DNA of 64,000 nt from Colius striatus (GCF_028858725.1 NC_084766.1:21492501-21556500), one strand, 5' to 3'; positions 11,684 through 24,689 are shown, counted from the first letter of the stretch. Notes: a model not told the origin generated them from the letters alone. Translations and numbers: made by a program.

Positions 11684-12460
11684 ATGGACGAGTGCAATGA
11701 CACAAAAGCACCTTTCAACACCAGCAGCTGCCTGGATGGCCTCAGCTCAGCCACTGCAGGAAGTGCAGGAGTGGATGTGGAAACAGCAGTAGATGTTACT
11801 ATCAACAATACAGAGGTTACAATAATCCCATCCAATGCTAGAGGACCCATGGGTCATGGTTTAAGTGTCCTGCTCTTAGGATGATCTTTGGCCTCCTGCC
11901 AAGGCATTTTCGTGCTTCCTGGTGTAATTGGTGCTGATTATCAAGGAAACACTGGAATTATGGTTAAAGTGTGGCAGCCACCAGATTCTATAGCTAAAGG
12001 GACTAGAATAGCTCAATTAGTTCCTTTCATGGCTAACATTCCACCTGCAGGTATTCAAGAGCGTTGGGACGGTGGTTTTGGATCCACCAGTATACCTGAG
12101 GTGAGGCTTACAATGCCACTCTTGCAGGTGAAGCCCACTCAAACGGTTGTATTCCAACATTCAAGTGGTGAGCAAATGGTTGGTTATAACATGTTATTTG
12201 ACATGGGAGCAGATGTAACCATTGTTCCATTACCCTGTTGGCTGGAAAACCGGCCTTTAGAGAGTTTAGAGACCCTTGTTGTTGAGGTAGGGGACATGCA
12301 GATGCCAAAGATCAGCAGAGATCTAATTTTAGTGTGGATACAAGGCAAAGAAAATAGGTGTGTACAAATTTGTCCCTATGTAATGAGTACTTTAGTCTGG
12401 CTTTTAGGTAGAGATGCCTTAAGCCAAATGGGTTACCACTTACAAAATGAAAATTTTTAG
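11684..12460 (+). pseudogene. dUTPase-protease (pro) pseudogene
   Basis: The frame is shifted by -1 relative to gag, matching the usual gag-pro frameshift arrangement. The first part is a retroviral dUTPase: SAGVDV near 11763, a GADYQGNTG core, and a GTRIAQLVPF segment. The second part is an aspartic protease with a flap region and a LLGRDAL segment near the end. The active-site triad reads DMG at 12200-12208 where the family has DTG or DSG, so catalysis should be lost. A stop codon at 11882-11884 also interrupts the dUTPase part. It lies between gag and pol. Confidence 0.87.
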
Positions 12461-15011
12461 TGGTGGCCATTGATGGGTGACGAATCTTGAAGTTCACCTG
12501 GCTCACAGATGGATTGATCAGTGGTCACTAAGCAAAGACAAGCTCGTCCAGATACATGAATTAGTAAATGAACTAGAAAAAGGACACATTAAGCTGTCTA
12601 CTAGTCCCTGGAACATGACAATTTTTACTATTCCTAAAAAATCAGGGAAGTGACGATTGTTATACAATCTGAGGACAGGTAATGCAGGCTATGGGTGCCT
12701 TGCAACCAGGATTACCTTCCCTGGCAAAAAGTCTGAAAGATTGGCCTTTATTAATAATTGATCTAAAAGATTGTTTCTTTATAATCCCCTTACATGAGAA
12801 AGATAGTGACAAATTTGCTTTTACAGTAACCTCTATCAATAAGCGGCAACTGGCAAAATGATATCAATGGGTAGTATTGCCCCAAGGAATGAAAAATTGT
12901 CCAACTATTTGTCAAACTTGTTGCCTGGGCACTAGCACCTCTGTGCAAAAAATATGTTTGTGTTTTATTTTACCATTATATGGATGATATCCTAATTGCA
13001 GGAAAGGATCAACATCAGATACTAGAAGAAGTGAAGCGACAGTTGAGCATCTCGGGGTTAGTGATCATGCTGGAAAAAATACAAATGCACCTCTCTTGGA
13101 AATATTTAGGCAATATTATTACCAATGTGTGCATTTATCCTCAGAAAGTGACAAAACAGAAATTGCTAATTTAACAGGCATTCAAAAGCTAATAGGTGAC
13201 ATCCAATGGGTACGAACTATATGTGTTATGATAAATGAGGATCTTGTGCCGCTTATGCCTTTGTTAAAAGGATCAGTGGAGGCTGACACTGCACGAAAAC
13301 TGTCCCAGGTGCAGAAACAAGCAATAGACCAAAAAAAGAGACAAAATAGTCAATTACAGTCATCTATATGATCCAGACTTGTCTATTAATATTGCTGTGA
13401 TAAGCCAAGATCAACATGTAATGGTAGTTTTGATGAAACGGGATTCAGTAGCAAAAGACCCATTGAGGATCCTGGAGTGGATATTTTTACCACATAATTT
13501 GCAAAAAACGATAACAACTAGAATAGAGAAAATTGCAAAAATAATAGTTAAGGCCAGAAAATGTCTGCTGGAAATAGCAGGGATTGAGGCAGATGTCATT
13601 TTCATTCCTCTAACAAATGAATTTTTGAACTGGGCACTGCAGCAGTCTGATGAATTGCCATACGCCTTGTTGTCATACCTGGGGAATATAAATAATCATT
13701 ATCCAGCCCATAAATTGTTTTCTGTTAAATTTCAAATGGAAGACTGGCCAGTGAGATCAGCAGTACCTGTTAAAGGCTGTAAAACAAGCAAGTAAAACAC
13801 AAGCTAAAGCAGGGGTGGTTTGGTGGGACAACGGAAAATGGCAAAATCTAGCTGTTCATTCCCCAGGCAGCTCAGTTCAACTGTTGGAGTTAATAGCTGT
13901 GGTGACACCTTTTGAGAAATGGCCAGATGTCCCATTAAACATCACCTCTGATTCCCCATATGTGGTCAAGGCCGTCAGTCGCTTAGATTCTCTAATCAGA
14001 ATCTATAATTTGTTCATATGGCTCTGGCATTGGATAAATGAACGTCAAACTGCTTATTATATTGGACATATTCAAAGCCATTTGGGCTTAAAAGATGGGT
14101 TATCAGTAGGAAACAAAATTGTTGACAAGATAGTGGCAGCTCCGTTATTGATACCTATGGAGCCAATAACTGACAAATTTTCTCAAGCCCAAAGATCACA
14201 CAACTTTTTTCACCAAGGTGCGAAAATGCTGGCAAAGCACTTTGACCTAACCATATCAGACACTCAAGGCATTGTTTCCACATGCCCTGCATGCCAAAAT
14301 CAAATTGGTGTATGAGTTAATTGCAGGGGTCTGGCACCATTAGGAGTATGGCAATAGGATGCCACAGTCTGTGCTCCCTTTGGACACTTTAAATGACTTC
14401 ACATAACCATTGATACCTTTTCAGCGATGGTATGGGCCACAGCTTTAACAAGTGACAGCACTTGAGATGTTATAAGACATGGGAGGAGTTGTTTTGCAGT
14501 CCTTGTCGTTCCACAAGAGATAAAAATCGATAATGATTCTGGATATATAGCCAGTAGAACGTAAAAGTTTCTGAATTTGTGGGGTGTCAAACATACTACT
14601 GGGATCTGAGGTAATTCTGTCAGACAAGCCATTATTAAATGTACACATCAAACTCTAAAGGGGCTGCTGGAAAAACAAAAAACAAGGGAAGATGGGGTGA
14701 GCCCTCAAAATAGATTAATGAAGGCTATTTATATGATGAATCATTTAAAGGTTGTGGCAAACTGGAATGAACCATCAGCATTAACACATTTTGCTCTGAT
14801 GAGATCTGGATTGTACTAATAAACCAAAAATATGGTATAAAAACCCCACTACAGGAGAATGGCAAGGACCGGTGGATCTGGCAACGTGGGGAAGAAGATG
14901 CGCTTGTGTCGTTACAGATCAAAGTCCATGGTGGATTCTGGCAAAGTGGATCAAACCATATCAATTGAAAGGACTGCACGGCTGCAAGAACAGTGGAAAA
15001 AACAACTCTAA
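12461..15011 (+). pseudogene. pol pseudogene (reverse transcriptase, RNase H, integrase)
   Basis: Pieces of Pol lie in several frames. The fingers/palm region has [10 protein letters not shown] near 12750-12780 and LPQGMKNCPT near 12880. The catalytic YMDD is at 12977-12988. Thumb and connection sequences follow to about 13800. An RNase H domain occupies roughly 13815-14130 (SDSPYVV and a GHIQSHLGL segment). The integrase zinc-binding domain with HHCC residues (SHNFFHQG ... CPAC) occupies 14190-14300. The integrase core and C-terminal region continue to about 15011 with many stops. Frame changes and stops make it non-functional. Confidence 0.9.
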
Positions 15012-15511
15012 GGAAAATGCCAACTGATCCACCCTCAATCTGTTGCCCCATCAAATGTAAAACCTGTCAGCTGTAGTGCCACACATTTTGTTGCGAATTC
15101 TTCCAGCAATCTGTATCTCATTAGGAGAGCTGAAGAACTTAACAAGACTTGCTTCTATGTTTCCATTGGCAAAGTGGTGTGTTTTTACAGACGAAGAGAT
15201 ATTTATAACAGCCTAATAATGCTTGCAGATAAGCATGCTAAAGAAGTTAAAGAAGAAACTGCAATCGGAAAACAGAAACACCAGTTGAAGCACAGAGAAC
15301 TCATCCTTTCTCGTTATTATGAGTTCCTCCCAGCAACACGTACCAGATTATGTTTATGTTGAATTTATAAAAGTGGATTTTTGTGTTACGTTGTTCAGTG
15401 ATGTAGCTGTTATTGCTCTTTTGTTGTAGACTCATGACCATGGGTTAAAATAGTTATGTTTTCCTTCTTTATGTACCATTGATTTTGAAATGTGTGCAGG
15501 CTGTCTGGTCC
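15012..15511 (+). other. pol to 3' LTR spacer, no env recognised
   Basis: About 500 bp where an envelope gene would start in a complete provirus. One 62-codon open frame (15174-15362) is present, but it shows no signal peptide, furin site, fusion peptide or membrane anchor. The simplest reading is that env was lost before or after insertion and only residual sequence remains. Confidence 0.6.
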
Positions 15512-15530
15512 AAAAAGAAAAAGGGAGGAA
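15512..15530 (+). other. polypurine tract
   Basis: Nineteen uninterrupted purines ending GGGAGGAA sit just left of the 3' LTR. This is the position of the plus-strand primer of retroviruses. Confidence 0.85.
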
Positions 15531-15531
15531 T

Positions 15532-15846
15532 CATGGGTATGTGTTTTAATTGAGAAAGAATATGATTTGGACCAGCCAGATATTTCCTTAGTTTGAATAA
15601 AGGTGGCAGAGACAAATTGATGCAGCTGGCAAGCTGCTTCCAATTATTAGGAACAAGTGCTGCATGTTTATCAATTGAGCCCTGTGTGATCACATGGGCA
15701 GAAATGGCATATATAAGGAAGTAGAAGGCAAACAAAAGGTGGCTTTGAGTCAGTCCTGTTGTTTGTGCTATATTGTCTGTGTGTGTCCTTGCATGAACAT
15801 CCCTTTTCTACATTCTTGTATGAGCATCACTTGCTTCATCACAACA
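15532..15846 (+). repeat. 3' LTR of the provirus
   Basis: Second LTR copy, aligned to 9372-9687. It opens at CATGGG or TGGG (15532 or 15534), and the part alignable with the 5' copy ends at CATCACA (15843). Extending to 15846 (ACAACA) leaves CAGGAT as right flank, matching the left flank CGGGAT at five of six bases. It has the same TATATAA box as the 5' copy and a 4-bp deletion near 15802. Confidence 0.88.
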
Positions 15847-15852
15847 CAGGAT

Positions 15853-16469
15853 ATGTGTAGGATGCAACATTGCATAACTAGAAGGTGATATTTCTGCGTA
15901 GTAAATATACGCCTCTTTTTCTCTCATTTTCCTCATTCCTACCCGTCCTGGGTGCCAAGTGTTGGATGTTGGTATTTATAAATAGACAAACATTTCTTAG
16001 TAAATACACTTAACAAATAGCCATAATAAATAATACATTTATGAAGTTTCTCTCCTTTTGCACTACCTGTGATTAGCCTCAGATGTACTGGCTGTGCCTG
16101 GCTGCAGCATTTCCTAAGGGACAGTCTGCCAGGTGAGTGCAGCTTAAACACAGAGCACTAAATTGAACCTTACCCTTTCCAGCCACTCCCTGTTATTCTG
16201 TTTGCCTGAGATAAAGGAGACTTGTTTTTTTAAGGATAAACTTATGTTTATTACTATTGAGGGCCTGGTTCAGCATTCACAAGCAGCACTTTGTAAGCTG
16301 AGGTTGGTAACTCTTGCTTCCAGCTATTTATTCATGTGTCTATAATATCCAGCTTCATGTGCTGTGAAACCAACATAACTGCTAGGACTGTAAAGTAACA
16401 CAGAAAAATGAAAGTTATTTTTCATCCATATCACTTTCTCATTCTGACTCATTGACCAGCAGGACCAAG
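15853..16469. other. intergenic, no gene recognised
   Basis: Ordinary AT-rich DNA between the provirus and a CR1 copy. No recognisable coding or RNA gene. Confidence 0.5.
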
Positions 16470-17036
16470 GATGTGATTGTCCCTCTGTACTCAGCACTGG
16501 TGAGGCTGCACCTCAAATACTGTGTTCAGTTTTGAGCCCCTCACTAAAAGAAATAAATTGAGGTGCTGGAGCGTGTCCAGAGACAGGCAATGAAGCTGAT
16601 GAAGGGTCTAGAGAACAAGTCTGATGAAGAGTGGCTGAGGGAACAAAGGTTGTTTAGTCTGGAGAAGAGGAGGCTGAGAGCAGGCATGATCATTCTCTAC
16701 AACTGCCTGAAAGAAGGTTATAATGACGTGAGGGTTGGTCAGTCTCTTCTCCCAAGTAACAAGTGATAGGACAAGGGGATATAGCCTCAAGTTGCACCAG
16801 GGGAGGTTTAGATTGGAGATTAGGAAGAACTTTTTCACTGAGAGGGTTGTTAGACACAGGCACAGGCTGCCCAGGGAGGCTGTGGAGTTTCCATATCTGG
16901 AAACATTTAAAAGATGTCTATATGAGGTGCTGAGGGAAATGGTTTAGTGATGGGCCTGGCAGTGTGAGGTTAGTGGTTGGACTCGATAATCTTAGTTAGT
17001 TTTTCCTAGCCAAAATGATTCTATGATTCTGTGATT
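16470..17036 (+). mobile_element. CR1 LINE, 5'-truncated copy
   Basis: Carries the end of the CR1 reverse-transcriptase ORF, including the LEYCVQF-type region as [15 protein letters not shown] and the [15 protein letters not shown] segment, then the 3' UTR. It ends in the characteristic ATTCTATGATTCTGTG repeat at about 17018-17033. Stops and frameshifts are present. Open frames at 16563-16766 and 16735-16947 are pieces of this element, not host genes. Confidence 0.93.
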
Positions 17037-19570
17037 GTATTACAACACAAACTGCGATGGCATCATAGCAGGCAGGATTAGGAAGGTGAATGCATAACCA
17101 GAAGCTGGGACAGAGGAAGGTCTGTTCACATCAACATTGTCACTGAAAAATTGTTCACTCCACTCATATATGCTGTGATAATTTCTTCAACTTTTCATGA
17201 AAGGTCTGAAAGCTTCTATGCTGGTCATATCTCAAGAGAATAATTTATAGTGAAATTAAATTAAAAGATTTCATCTGCAAGTAATCTTAAGACCAATTCA
17301 GTTCTCACTGAATGCAGGAGGAAAGACTCAAGTTTCATCTCTTTTTGTTAGTGGACTTCTCTTGCCACTAAATGTAATGGACAGAATTCCAGACTGCTCA
17401 AGACATGATGCTCAGTCTCAAAAACAGTCATGTTGTATATACATAAACATAGTACCTGTAGGTTCAGGGCAGCACAAAATCAAATCAATCAGATTATTCC
17501 TGAATATTTAACATTAACTTAGGTTATGAAGCGAAGAGAATGTGTCTGGAGAATAAAGAGTTCTGTTCTCATAACCCCCAGTTTGCATTACAACACTTAA
17601 AAAAAAAATTAAGAATACAGTCTAATATGAGGTGGCAAAAAATAAAAATTCCAAGAATCCTTTTTCCCCCTGATTTTGTTTTATGAGCCTTAGAAATGAT
17701 TTTATTAGTATTAGTGACACAGTGAGCAAACAGCACAAGACTGAGACAGGAATTTGTGATAAGGTTGTAATCACCATGGGAGAGGATTAACAAATCTTTA
17801 TCAACTACATATTAACTTTAGAAAAGTAAACAAAAAACACTCTCATTGCATGTGATGATAAATAATGGTAGGGAAAGTGTAAAGTAGAGTCCCTATATTT
17901 GAATGAACTCCCACAAAAATATTTACTGCTTTAGGCTAAGGATCATGCCGACCTGAAACAGGAAAGGGTTAAAGCTGAATATAAGCCATTCAGAATGGTT
18001 CTAATTAGTGGATGAAATAAAGGAAGAACTGTTGTCGGTCCTAAAAAAACTACCAAACAAACCCAGAAGGGTTAGGCAGAGGATAACTGGCCAAAATATA
18101 CTCAGGAAAAGGGCTTAGATCTCTGCTTCATTACAATGACTCCTCTTTCATTCCATCCTCAAAATATGGCTCCACTAACAACACAGAATTACTGCTTCAG
18201 TGAGTATCTCAGGCTGAGGAATGTGAGGTCCTGTGTTGCCTGTAAGATGAGAAAGAGAAAACCCATGATGTCTGTGAACACAGCCTGAGGCCTCTAGCAG
18301 GTAGATGGACAAAGCCCGTGGATCAGGTAAATGTCTAATTGATTAGCTAGATACAAAGAGGAAAATAAAAGCCTTTTGGATCATAGCAGAAGCAGTTCTG
18401 GGATTTTCTTTTTTTTAATTTCTCTTTTCTATTCTACTAAGAATCAGTGTCATTACATTTCTGTTTTGGATGCGGTAACAGGTACTTCTGGTTTTTTCTA
18501 TCTTAACCTGGTTTCAGATAAGGGTTATTTCTGGTTAACTCTCTGCCCCTATGAGTTTAGTGACATTTAAACCAGGAATATTGGGATATGCTAGCAGTCT
18601 TTAGCTTTCCAGTATTTTGATGGTGCTCTCCAGAGAGTCTCTACATAAGTATGTCATCAATATAGACCAGTCTGGCAGTGGGCAATATGGAGGGTATATG
18701 GAAGGAGAGTCTTGCAGTGATTGTCAATAACCTGAAAAGCTTTGTAACCCGTAGCAGAGCATGGTAACTACAGCCTACCTCACTGCAGTGCTCAGGGAGG
18801 TTTTGGCACTGTTTGAACCACAGCAAACATAAGCACACACAAGCAGAACAGCATAAGCTGAATTATCTTAATACGGGTATACAGCATGTATGATCCACAA
18901 GCAGTGTAACTTAAATCTAGGATTGCAGCATGACTGGGAGTGTGCTAAGGAGAAGCTTGTAGAGTACAGGAGTCTGCCAAACATGGTGTCTCTGAATATC
19001 TTAATTGTTAGTTACTCTGTGATGAGATCTTGACCGGAAGGCGTGGTATGAAAAGTGCAAACTGCTATTAACAGGGTGCAAACATGTTCTTGCCAAAGTA
19101 GCATTTCCAATGAAACAAGAGCTTCCGGAGTGAACTGTCGAAAAGCACAACTATATTGCAAATGTTAGAACATCTGATGTTTTGGGAGCCCTAGGGTACA
19201 GTTCTTTCTATAAATTGATTTGAGGAAGCCATTCCATGTTTTAATTACAGAAGTAATGAAATAGCACTGGGAAAACAGCAGCTACATATTGGCTATGCGG
19301 GTCATTCTTAAATGCATATTTCATTTATCAGCACTGGTTGGCACAAGAGGTAAACTAATATCTGAGTCCTTGCTATGTTGTTCTTTTTAAAAGGAGAACC
19401 TAGTGATGGGCATTGACATTTTTTGTTTAGCTTGGTCGCTGGGTTTTTTTTACAGAGTAGTGTTGTTTCTTAGCAGTTGGGAACAAATAATACATTGGCA
19501 GTTTCCTTGTTCACAATTTCCAGAACTGCAGAGAGTGTTTGATTTGTGAGCCTGCAAATGGGAACTAGAG
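17037..19570. other. intergenic, no gene recognised
   Basis: No gene or identified element. The stretch around 17930-18340 is slightly GC-richer and could be an old repeat, but I could not assign it. Confidence 0.5.
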
Positions 19571-19790
19571 ATAAGAACATACATAAGAACATAACAAAAG
19601 TCATTCCTGTCAGACCAATTGTCTGTTTAGCACAGTATCCTGCCTCTAAACCAGAGGCTGGGGCTCTTACTGCTGCTAGGAAAACATCTGAGTCTCCCTG
19701 GGAGCACAAGCAGCTCCACAACAGTGGCCTAAACTTTGAAATAATGGATGAAAGGCCCTGAAACCTCTGGGCAGTGGCACTTGTGTGGCT
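19571..19790 (+). repeat. old sauropsid dispersed repeat (probable)
   Basis: AAGAACATACATAAGAACAT followed by a CAGACCAATTGTCTGTTTAG segment and CACAGTATCCTG resembles the 'agaacataagaa ... ggtcagaccaatggtccatctagcccagtatcctg' repeat widespread in turtles and crocodiles and present at low copy in birds. I recall the motif but not a firm family name. The right edge is a guess. Confidence 0.5.
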
Positions 19791-22700
19791 TCTCCTTGAA
19801 TCCCTAGCACCTAGGCACAAAACTTACCCTCTCACTCTTTCCTAAGAGAATGCTCTCCTGAAGATAGTGCAGATGAGCTTATGAGATTGACTTCAAGTGA
19901 GCTAACTTGCCCTTTACAGAAGTTCTCTCTTCATTGACCTATAAAAATGCTTAGAGATAGCATCATTCTGGGCCTTGGACTCTCTATATCTTGGCCTCAG
20001 TACTGGAGTCCCCTGAAATCCCTGCAACAGCAGTAATAAGAAAAAGTAAATACATCTCACCACTCTGTAGGAGATTAATGACACAGAAACAGATCATCAG
20101 TCTCCTCAAACCACTTCCTATTCTTTTCCTTGATGAAATACAAATACAGGAGATAGGAAGATGGCTGAAGCTTAGGCAACTGTATCTACTGTGGTAGGTA
20201 GCCCTGGACAAAACAAGTATCATGATTTTGGAGTCAATAGGGACATTCCCTTTGATTTTCACCACCAGACCTGTCATAGAAATGGTTTTTAATAATTTTA
20301 GGCTTAGCACTTTCAATAGCCATACTGATTTTAAAATGTACTGGTTTATTAGGTTTTGTGTGCAGGCATTCAAAATACAAAGCTGCCTCACCTTCTTTAT
20401 GGCAAAGTGCCAGTGATAAGAAAAACCATGGGTGTTCACTTAGATGGGGTTTCCCAAGTTTCATTCCATATGACAGCTGGCTATCATTTGCATCGGGCTA
20501 TATTTGCTAGGGCTCGTCAGTTATCTGACTCCAAAGAGGAAAGGTGTTTCCTGGTTTATGGCAAAAGTATGCTCTTGAAAGAGACACTACCAGCATTCGA
20601 TGAGCAGTCTAGGTAAACATATGGTGTTACTGCAAAGTATGAATGTTTATGGTAAGACTAGTTTGCAGGCTTTGCAATCTAAATTCACTGTGCTAAAATG
20701 ATGGTCAAGAGAATTGTAGCCACAGCCCTTTCTTGGGTTTTGTTTTTTTCTGGTAGAGATAATCCTGACAGACCTTTGAACTTAAACTACTAGATACATT
20801 TGCTCAAGGTGTTAAACATCTGAGGTTTTTAAAATTTCCCACTAGATCTGAGCCCCCATGGAGATGTCCGTTTGGTAGGGAAATCAGATCACTACATTCT
20901 GCATTTCAGTGACAGGTTCTTGCTCCTGAAGCTCCTGAACACCTTCAGATTTTCTCCATACTGCCAGTGGCACTGTGTAAGCATAGTTCTGCACGGGCCA
21001 CACACCAAAGTATGCAGAGTTCACAACCATTTGTTTTTAGCACTGCTGACAGTATACCTTGTCATAAATGTTTGCCAAGATTAGATTCTCTGCCTGTGTT
21101 CACAGCCTCCTTGAAAACATTTGCCTGGCTTATGTTATTGTGGGATATTCCTTAGGCTTTAAACTTGGGAGTAAAAAATGGTCTATATCACTAAAATCTG
21201 TAACTGGATATGGCAACACAAATGGAAATCAGAGATGAAACTAATGACCTGGAATTGTGCTAATTATATGAGAGCTGTGTGACATTTGCTAAGTGTTCAG
21301 ACCTTTGAAAGGGTGCAGTTATAAACAGGGGCTATTCCTAATGAAGGGCAGTATTAAAAGGCCAGCTGTCAGAAACAGTCAAGGAGGCAGACAGGTCTAC
21401 TTCTCTGCTGCTGGTGCATTTCAGAACCAAGGGGGCTATCTCTCTCAGGTGTAAAGTCTGAGTCGCTGTAGCACACTATAAATCTCTGGAACAAGGGGCA
21501 GGGTTGCAGTTCATGTAAACTTTGAATAGTAAGGAGTGTAGAAGCCTGACTTACTCCTTACATGATATTTTAATTGTAAACTCTTTGGAAGAAATTCTAC
21601 ATGTGCTATTTATTTGCACACTGTCTCAGTCAGAACTTGTTTAGCTGCAAGTAGCCTGTGTTGTAATATAAAATAATCCAGTGAAGATTGCTTCCTTTGT
21701 CTTTGAATGACTACCAGCGAGAACAAACTAGTCAGATTTCTCTCACTTAGCTCCTGTTTAACACGGATCCTCTTGCTACCACCCTAAAACTGGCATAGCA
21801 CTCAGAGCTGAGCCTTCTGTGGTAGAAGATACTGCTCTATTCTTTCTAACATCCAAAATGCTTGGGAGTATCCTCTCCATATCAGAGAGATTTTAAAAAC
21901 TGAACTGGATGCTTTGTTAGTGTAGAGAAGGTTTTAGTAAAAGAACTCTGCTTCACATTTATGTAACGTGATTCACTCTTTCTATGCAGAATCTTATTTG
22001 GTAAATTTGCCTCCTTCGTAAGGGTCACCTCAGAGAGCCAGGAGCACAAAGGATCCTATTAAATGCAAATTGCCCTAATCTGTCTGAAGACAATACAAAA
22101 TCACTGCCTGATAAGTTATTGGCAATATTCAACTAAACAGCTATTTTCTTTTCACTAATAAATTATGTTATCATGTGAAAAAGTCTAAAACATTGGATAC
22201 TAAGGATCTCACTACTAGATCAGAACTATAGTGTAAGTAATGTTATTTTTTACAGTATCAGGCATCAGCACAGTTGCTGTATGGTGCAGTTAGGGCAGAA
22301 TCCCATGTTGTATTTTCTTCAATGTCAGGGTAAAGATACGAGGTTCTCACTTTGGTCACTCAGTCCCAAGCTCCAGCCACAGTTGAAGTCTCTTTCATCT
22401 GTGATGATTACATTGTTTTGAGGGCCCTACCCTAACATTATCAGTCAGTGAAACAATGTGGGACTTTGACTTTCTGAACCAAAGGATTTCACAGCTCTGC
22501 TGGAATAACTGCAACATGTGACTTAACTCACAAGTCTCCAAATGTGATCCTTCACTTTCAGTCCTTTCAGCCACCCCACTCTTAAAATTTCTGGATTTGT
22601 AACCACCTATCTGCTGTTTATTCCCCATCTGTTCCCTGTGGATTGATGACAAACCTCTACAGATTCCAGATTACCCACTTATCCAAATCAGAATGACCTT

Positions 22701-24689
22701 CTAACAGGAAACTAGTTGCCTGGGGGAGCATGCACTTTTCTGTGAATTGCTGCCTTGACTTTCAGATACTTGGCTCAAAGGTATTTCATTATCAGCTATG
22801 TGCAAACTGTGTAATACTCATCCCTGATAATTACACCTTTAGTTCTTTACTTCATTGGAGTATCCCTTGGGATTGAGCAGTAGAGCTTCAACATCCACAT
22901 TCAGGTCCAAACTCCATCATACAGGAGTGATTTAAAATCCAAAATATTATTTGGAAATCTGTTTGGTGATTTTAAGTATATATAAACGATTAATTTGCCT
23001 GTTCGGCAAGTGTCCTAAAGGTGGAAATCAATGCAAATGCAGTGAACCAAGTGGGGTTTCTTTTCTGTGCAAAACAACCTGCTGCCCTTTGGAATCCCTG
23101 GCATAATTACCAACTATCCCTGCTGAAGTGACTGAAGTAAGTTCACCATAAGACAATCCTGTGTTACAGTCTCGGTACCAGTCTTCATTTCACTTAAGTT
23201 GTTTAACACCTGGTGCTGTTTTGCAGGTTCTGCATTAATTAACTCATAGTCTACTCAAGAGTGATGCTGCCATACAGCATCCCAGGTAAACAGTGAACAC
23301 TGTTAACAATGAGCACAAACACTCCATTGATTTCTGAGTGTTTCCTTAAACCTAAATTCCTCACTAGTAAAGAGAGGCAGAGGGAGCCTCTCTAGCACTG
23401 AGCAAGCACGCTGATCAGACCCTAATGTGTCTGAGATGACCTGGGTATCACAGTGAAGAACAGAAAGCTTACCCACTTAGTTGAAGCAAAAAGCTTAATT
23501 AAAAAGCTTTAGTTAACAACAACAACAAAAGCCTAATTAATTCATCTTTGCTAATGGTTTGTTTTGAAGGAGTAGCCTGCAAAGTGGTCCCACAAGCAGT
23601 TAAACTAGAATATCCAAAGGATAAGTCATCCTGGCAACCTTCAGGGGGCATTTCTGCAAGCAGCTGAGGGTCCTTTAAATGGCACACCTGTAGCTGGATG
23701 AGGCTGCATGCCTGCTATCAAGACAAGCAAGGCAAAACAGAACAAAATTGGATTTGTTTCTTCTCCTGTCTCTGAGATCCCAAGTATTTGCCAGCCACTC
23801 CAGTCAAAAGGGTGACTCCAGGCATCAGATGTGCTTGTTATGTATGCGATACACAGTGTTGCACACCTGAACTCAGAAATGCAGTCACAAGATGATAAAA
23901 AGAGAAAAAACTCTGTCAACATCTTTATTTTTCTTTCTTTGCTAAAGCAACATCTGGAAGGCTTTATGTTGCAAATTCCTAATAAGAAGTCGTAACAAAA
24001 TGCAGCTTTCTATTTAGATGAAGATTCCCAGTTAAATCTTTTTAAAATGTCCAGAGTTTTCAAGAAAACAAAACCAAAATATATTAAGAGGATATCTGCT
24101 CATTTCCATGTGGTGGGTGAGGCCTCTCTCTCTTGGCATGCCTCCCTTTTAAAAGCAAGGACTGCCACTCCCCCCCCCCAACTACTGAAGGTGGGGTTAC
24201 CAAATGGAGACCTTCTCTGGCCAAAGATTTCCAAGGGAATGGCACTCCCCTTGCTACCAGATGTGAGTATTTACTGTAAGAATACAAAGGTAATCTGTTG
24301 GGATGAGATGCTACCTTTGGTGCTTGCCTAGGATGAGTGGTAGCAAGCTATACCTTTCATGGGCTGTTACCTCTCTGGAGACCTGAAGCCCCTTTGCCTG
24401 GGACTTTTGGTTTCGTTGCTTCATTAGGTGGAGGAGACTATAATAATTTGTTTTTTTCCTGAAGAAATGCAGTAGGAAACACAGATGCTGGGCTCTTGAC
24501 ATCCTACGTATCTTTCATCCACCTCCCTGGAGTTCATCTGCGGAGCTATGAGATCCCAGTGCTGCTCTGGAGAGGATTTCACCCCATGATTCCTAACTGC
24601 CTCTTCTAGTTCTCTTTCCTTTATCTCTCGTTCCCCTTAGACTCTCAAGTATGTGTTATTTATGTCCTATCTCCTCCTAAAAGAGCCCC
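19791..24689. other. intergenic, no gene recognised
   Basis: About 4.9 kb upstream of the TBC1D12 CpG island. No coding exon, RNA gene or full mobile element recognised. It contains an (AAC)n-like run near 23514-23528 and a C9 run at 24171-24179. Confidence 0.5.

Larger units (their letters stand above)
9372..15846 (+). mobile_element. decayed class II (ERVK, betaretrovirus-like) provirus lacking env
   Basis: Two near-identical LTRs of about 315 bp flank an internal region in the order primer site, gag, dUTPase-protease, reverse transcriptase, RNase H, integrase and polypurine tract. This order and the dUTPase fused to the protease frame are typical of betaretrovirus-like elements. All frames carry stop codons and pol is frameshifted. 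Only about 500 bp separate the end of integrase from the polypurine tract and no envelope sequence is recognisable there. By hand the LTRs differ at about 11 substitutions plus a 4-bp indel, so the insertion is old and inactive. Proposed target duplication is CGGGAT (left) against CAGGAT (right). The right boundary is uncertain by three bases. Confidence 0.93.

Noticed and set aside
15174-15362. Possible env remnant in the provirus
   Set aside because: No signal peptide, cleavage site, fusion peptide or membrane anchor; the open frame is short and charged.
16563-16947. Plus-strand open frames as host genes
   Set aside because: Same reason: CR1 ORF2 C-terminal remnants ending in the CR1 terminal repeat.
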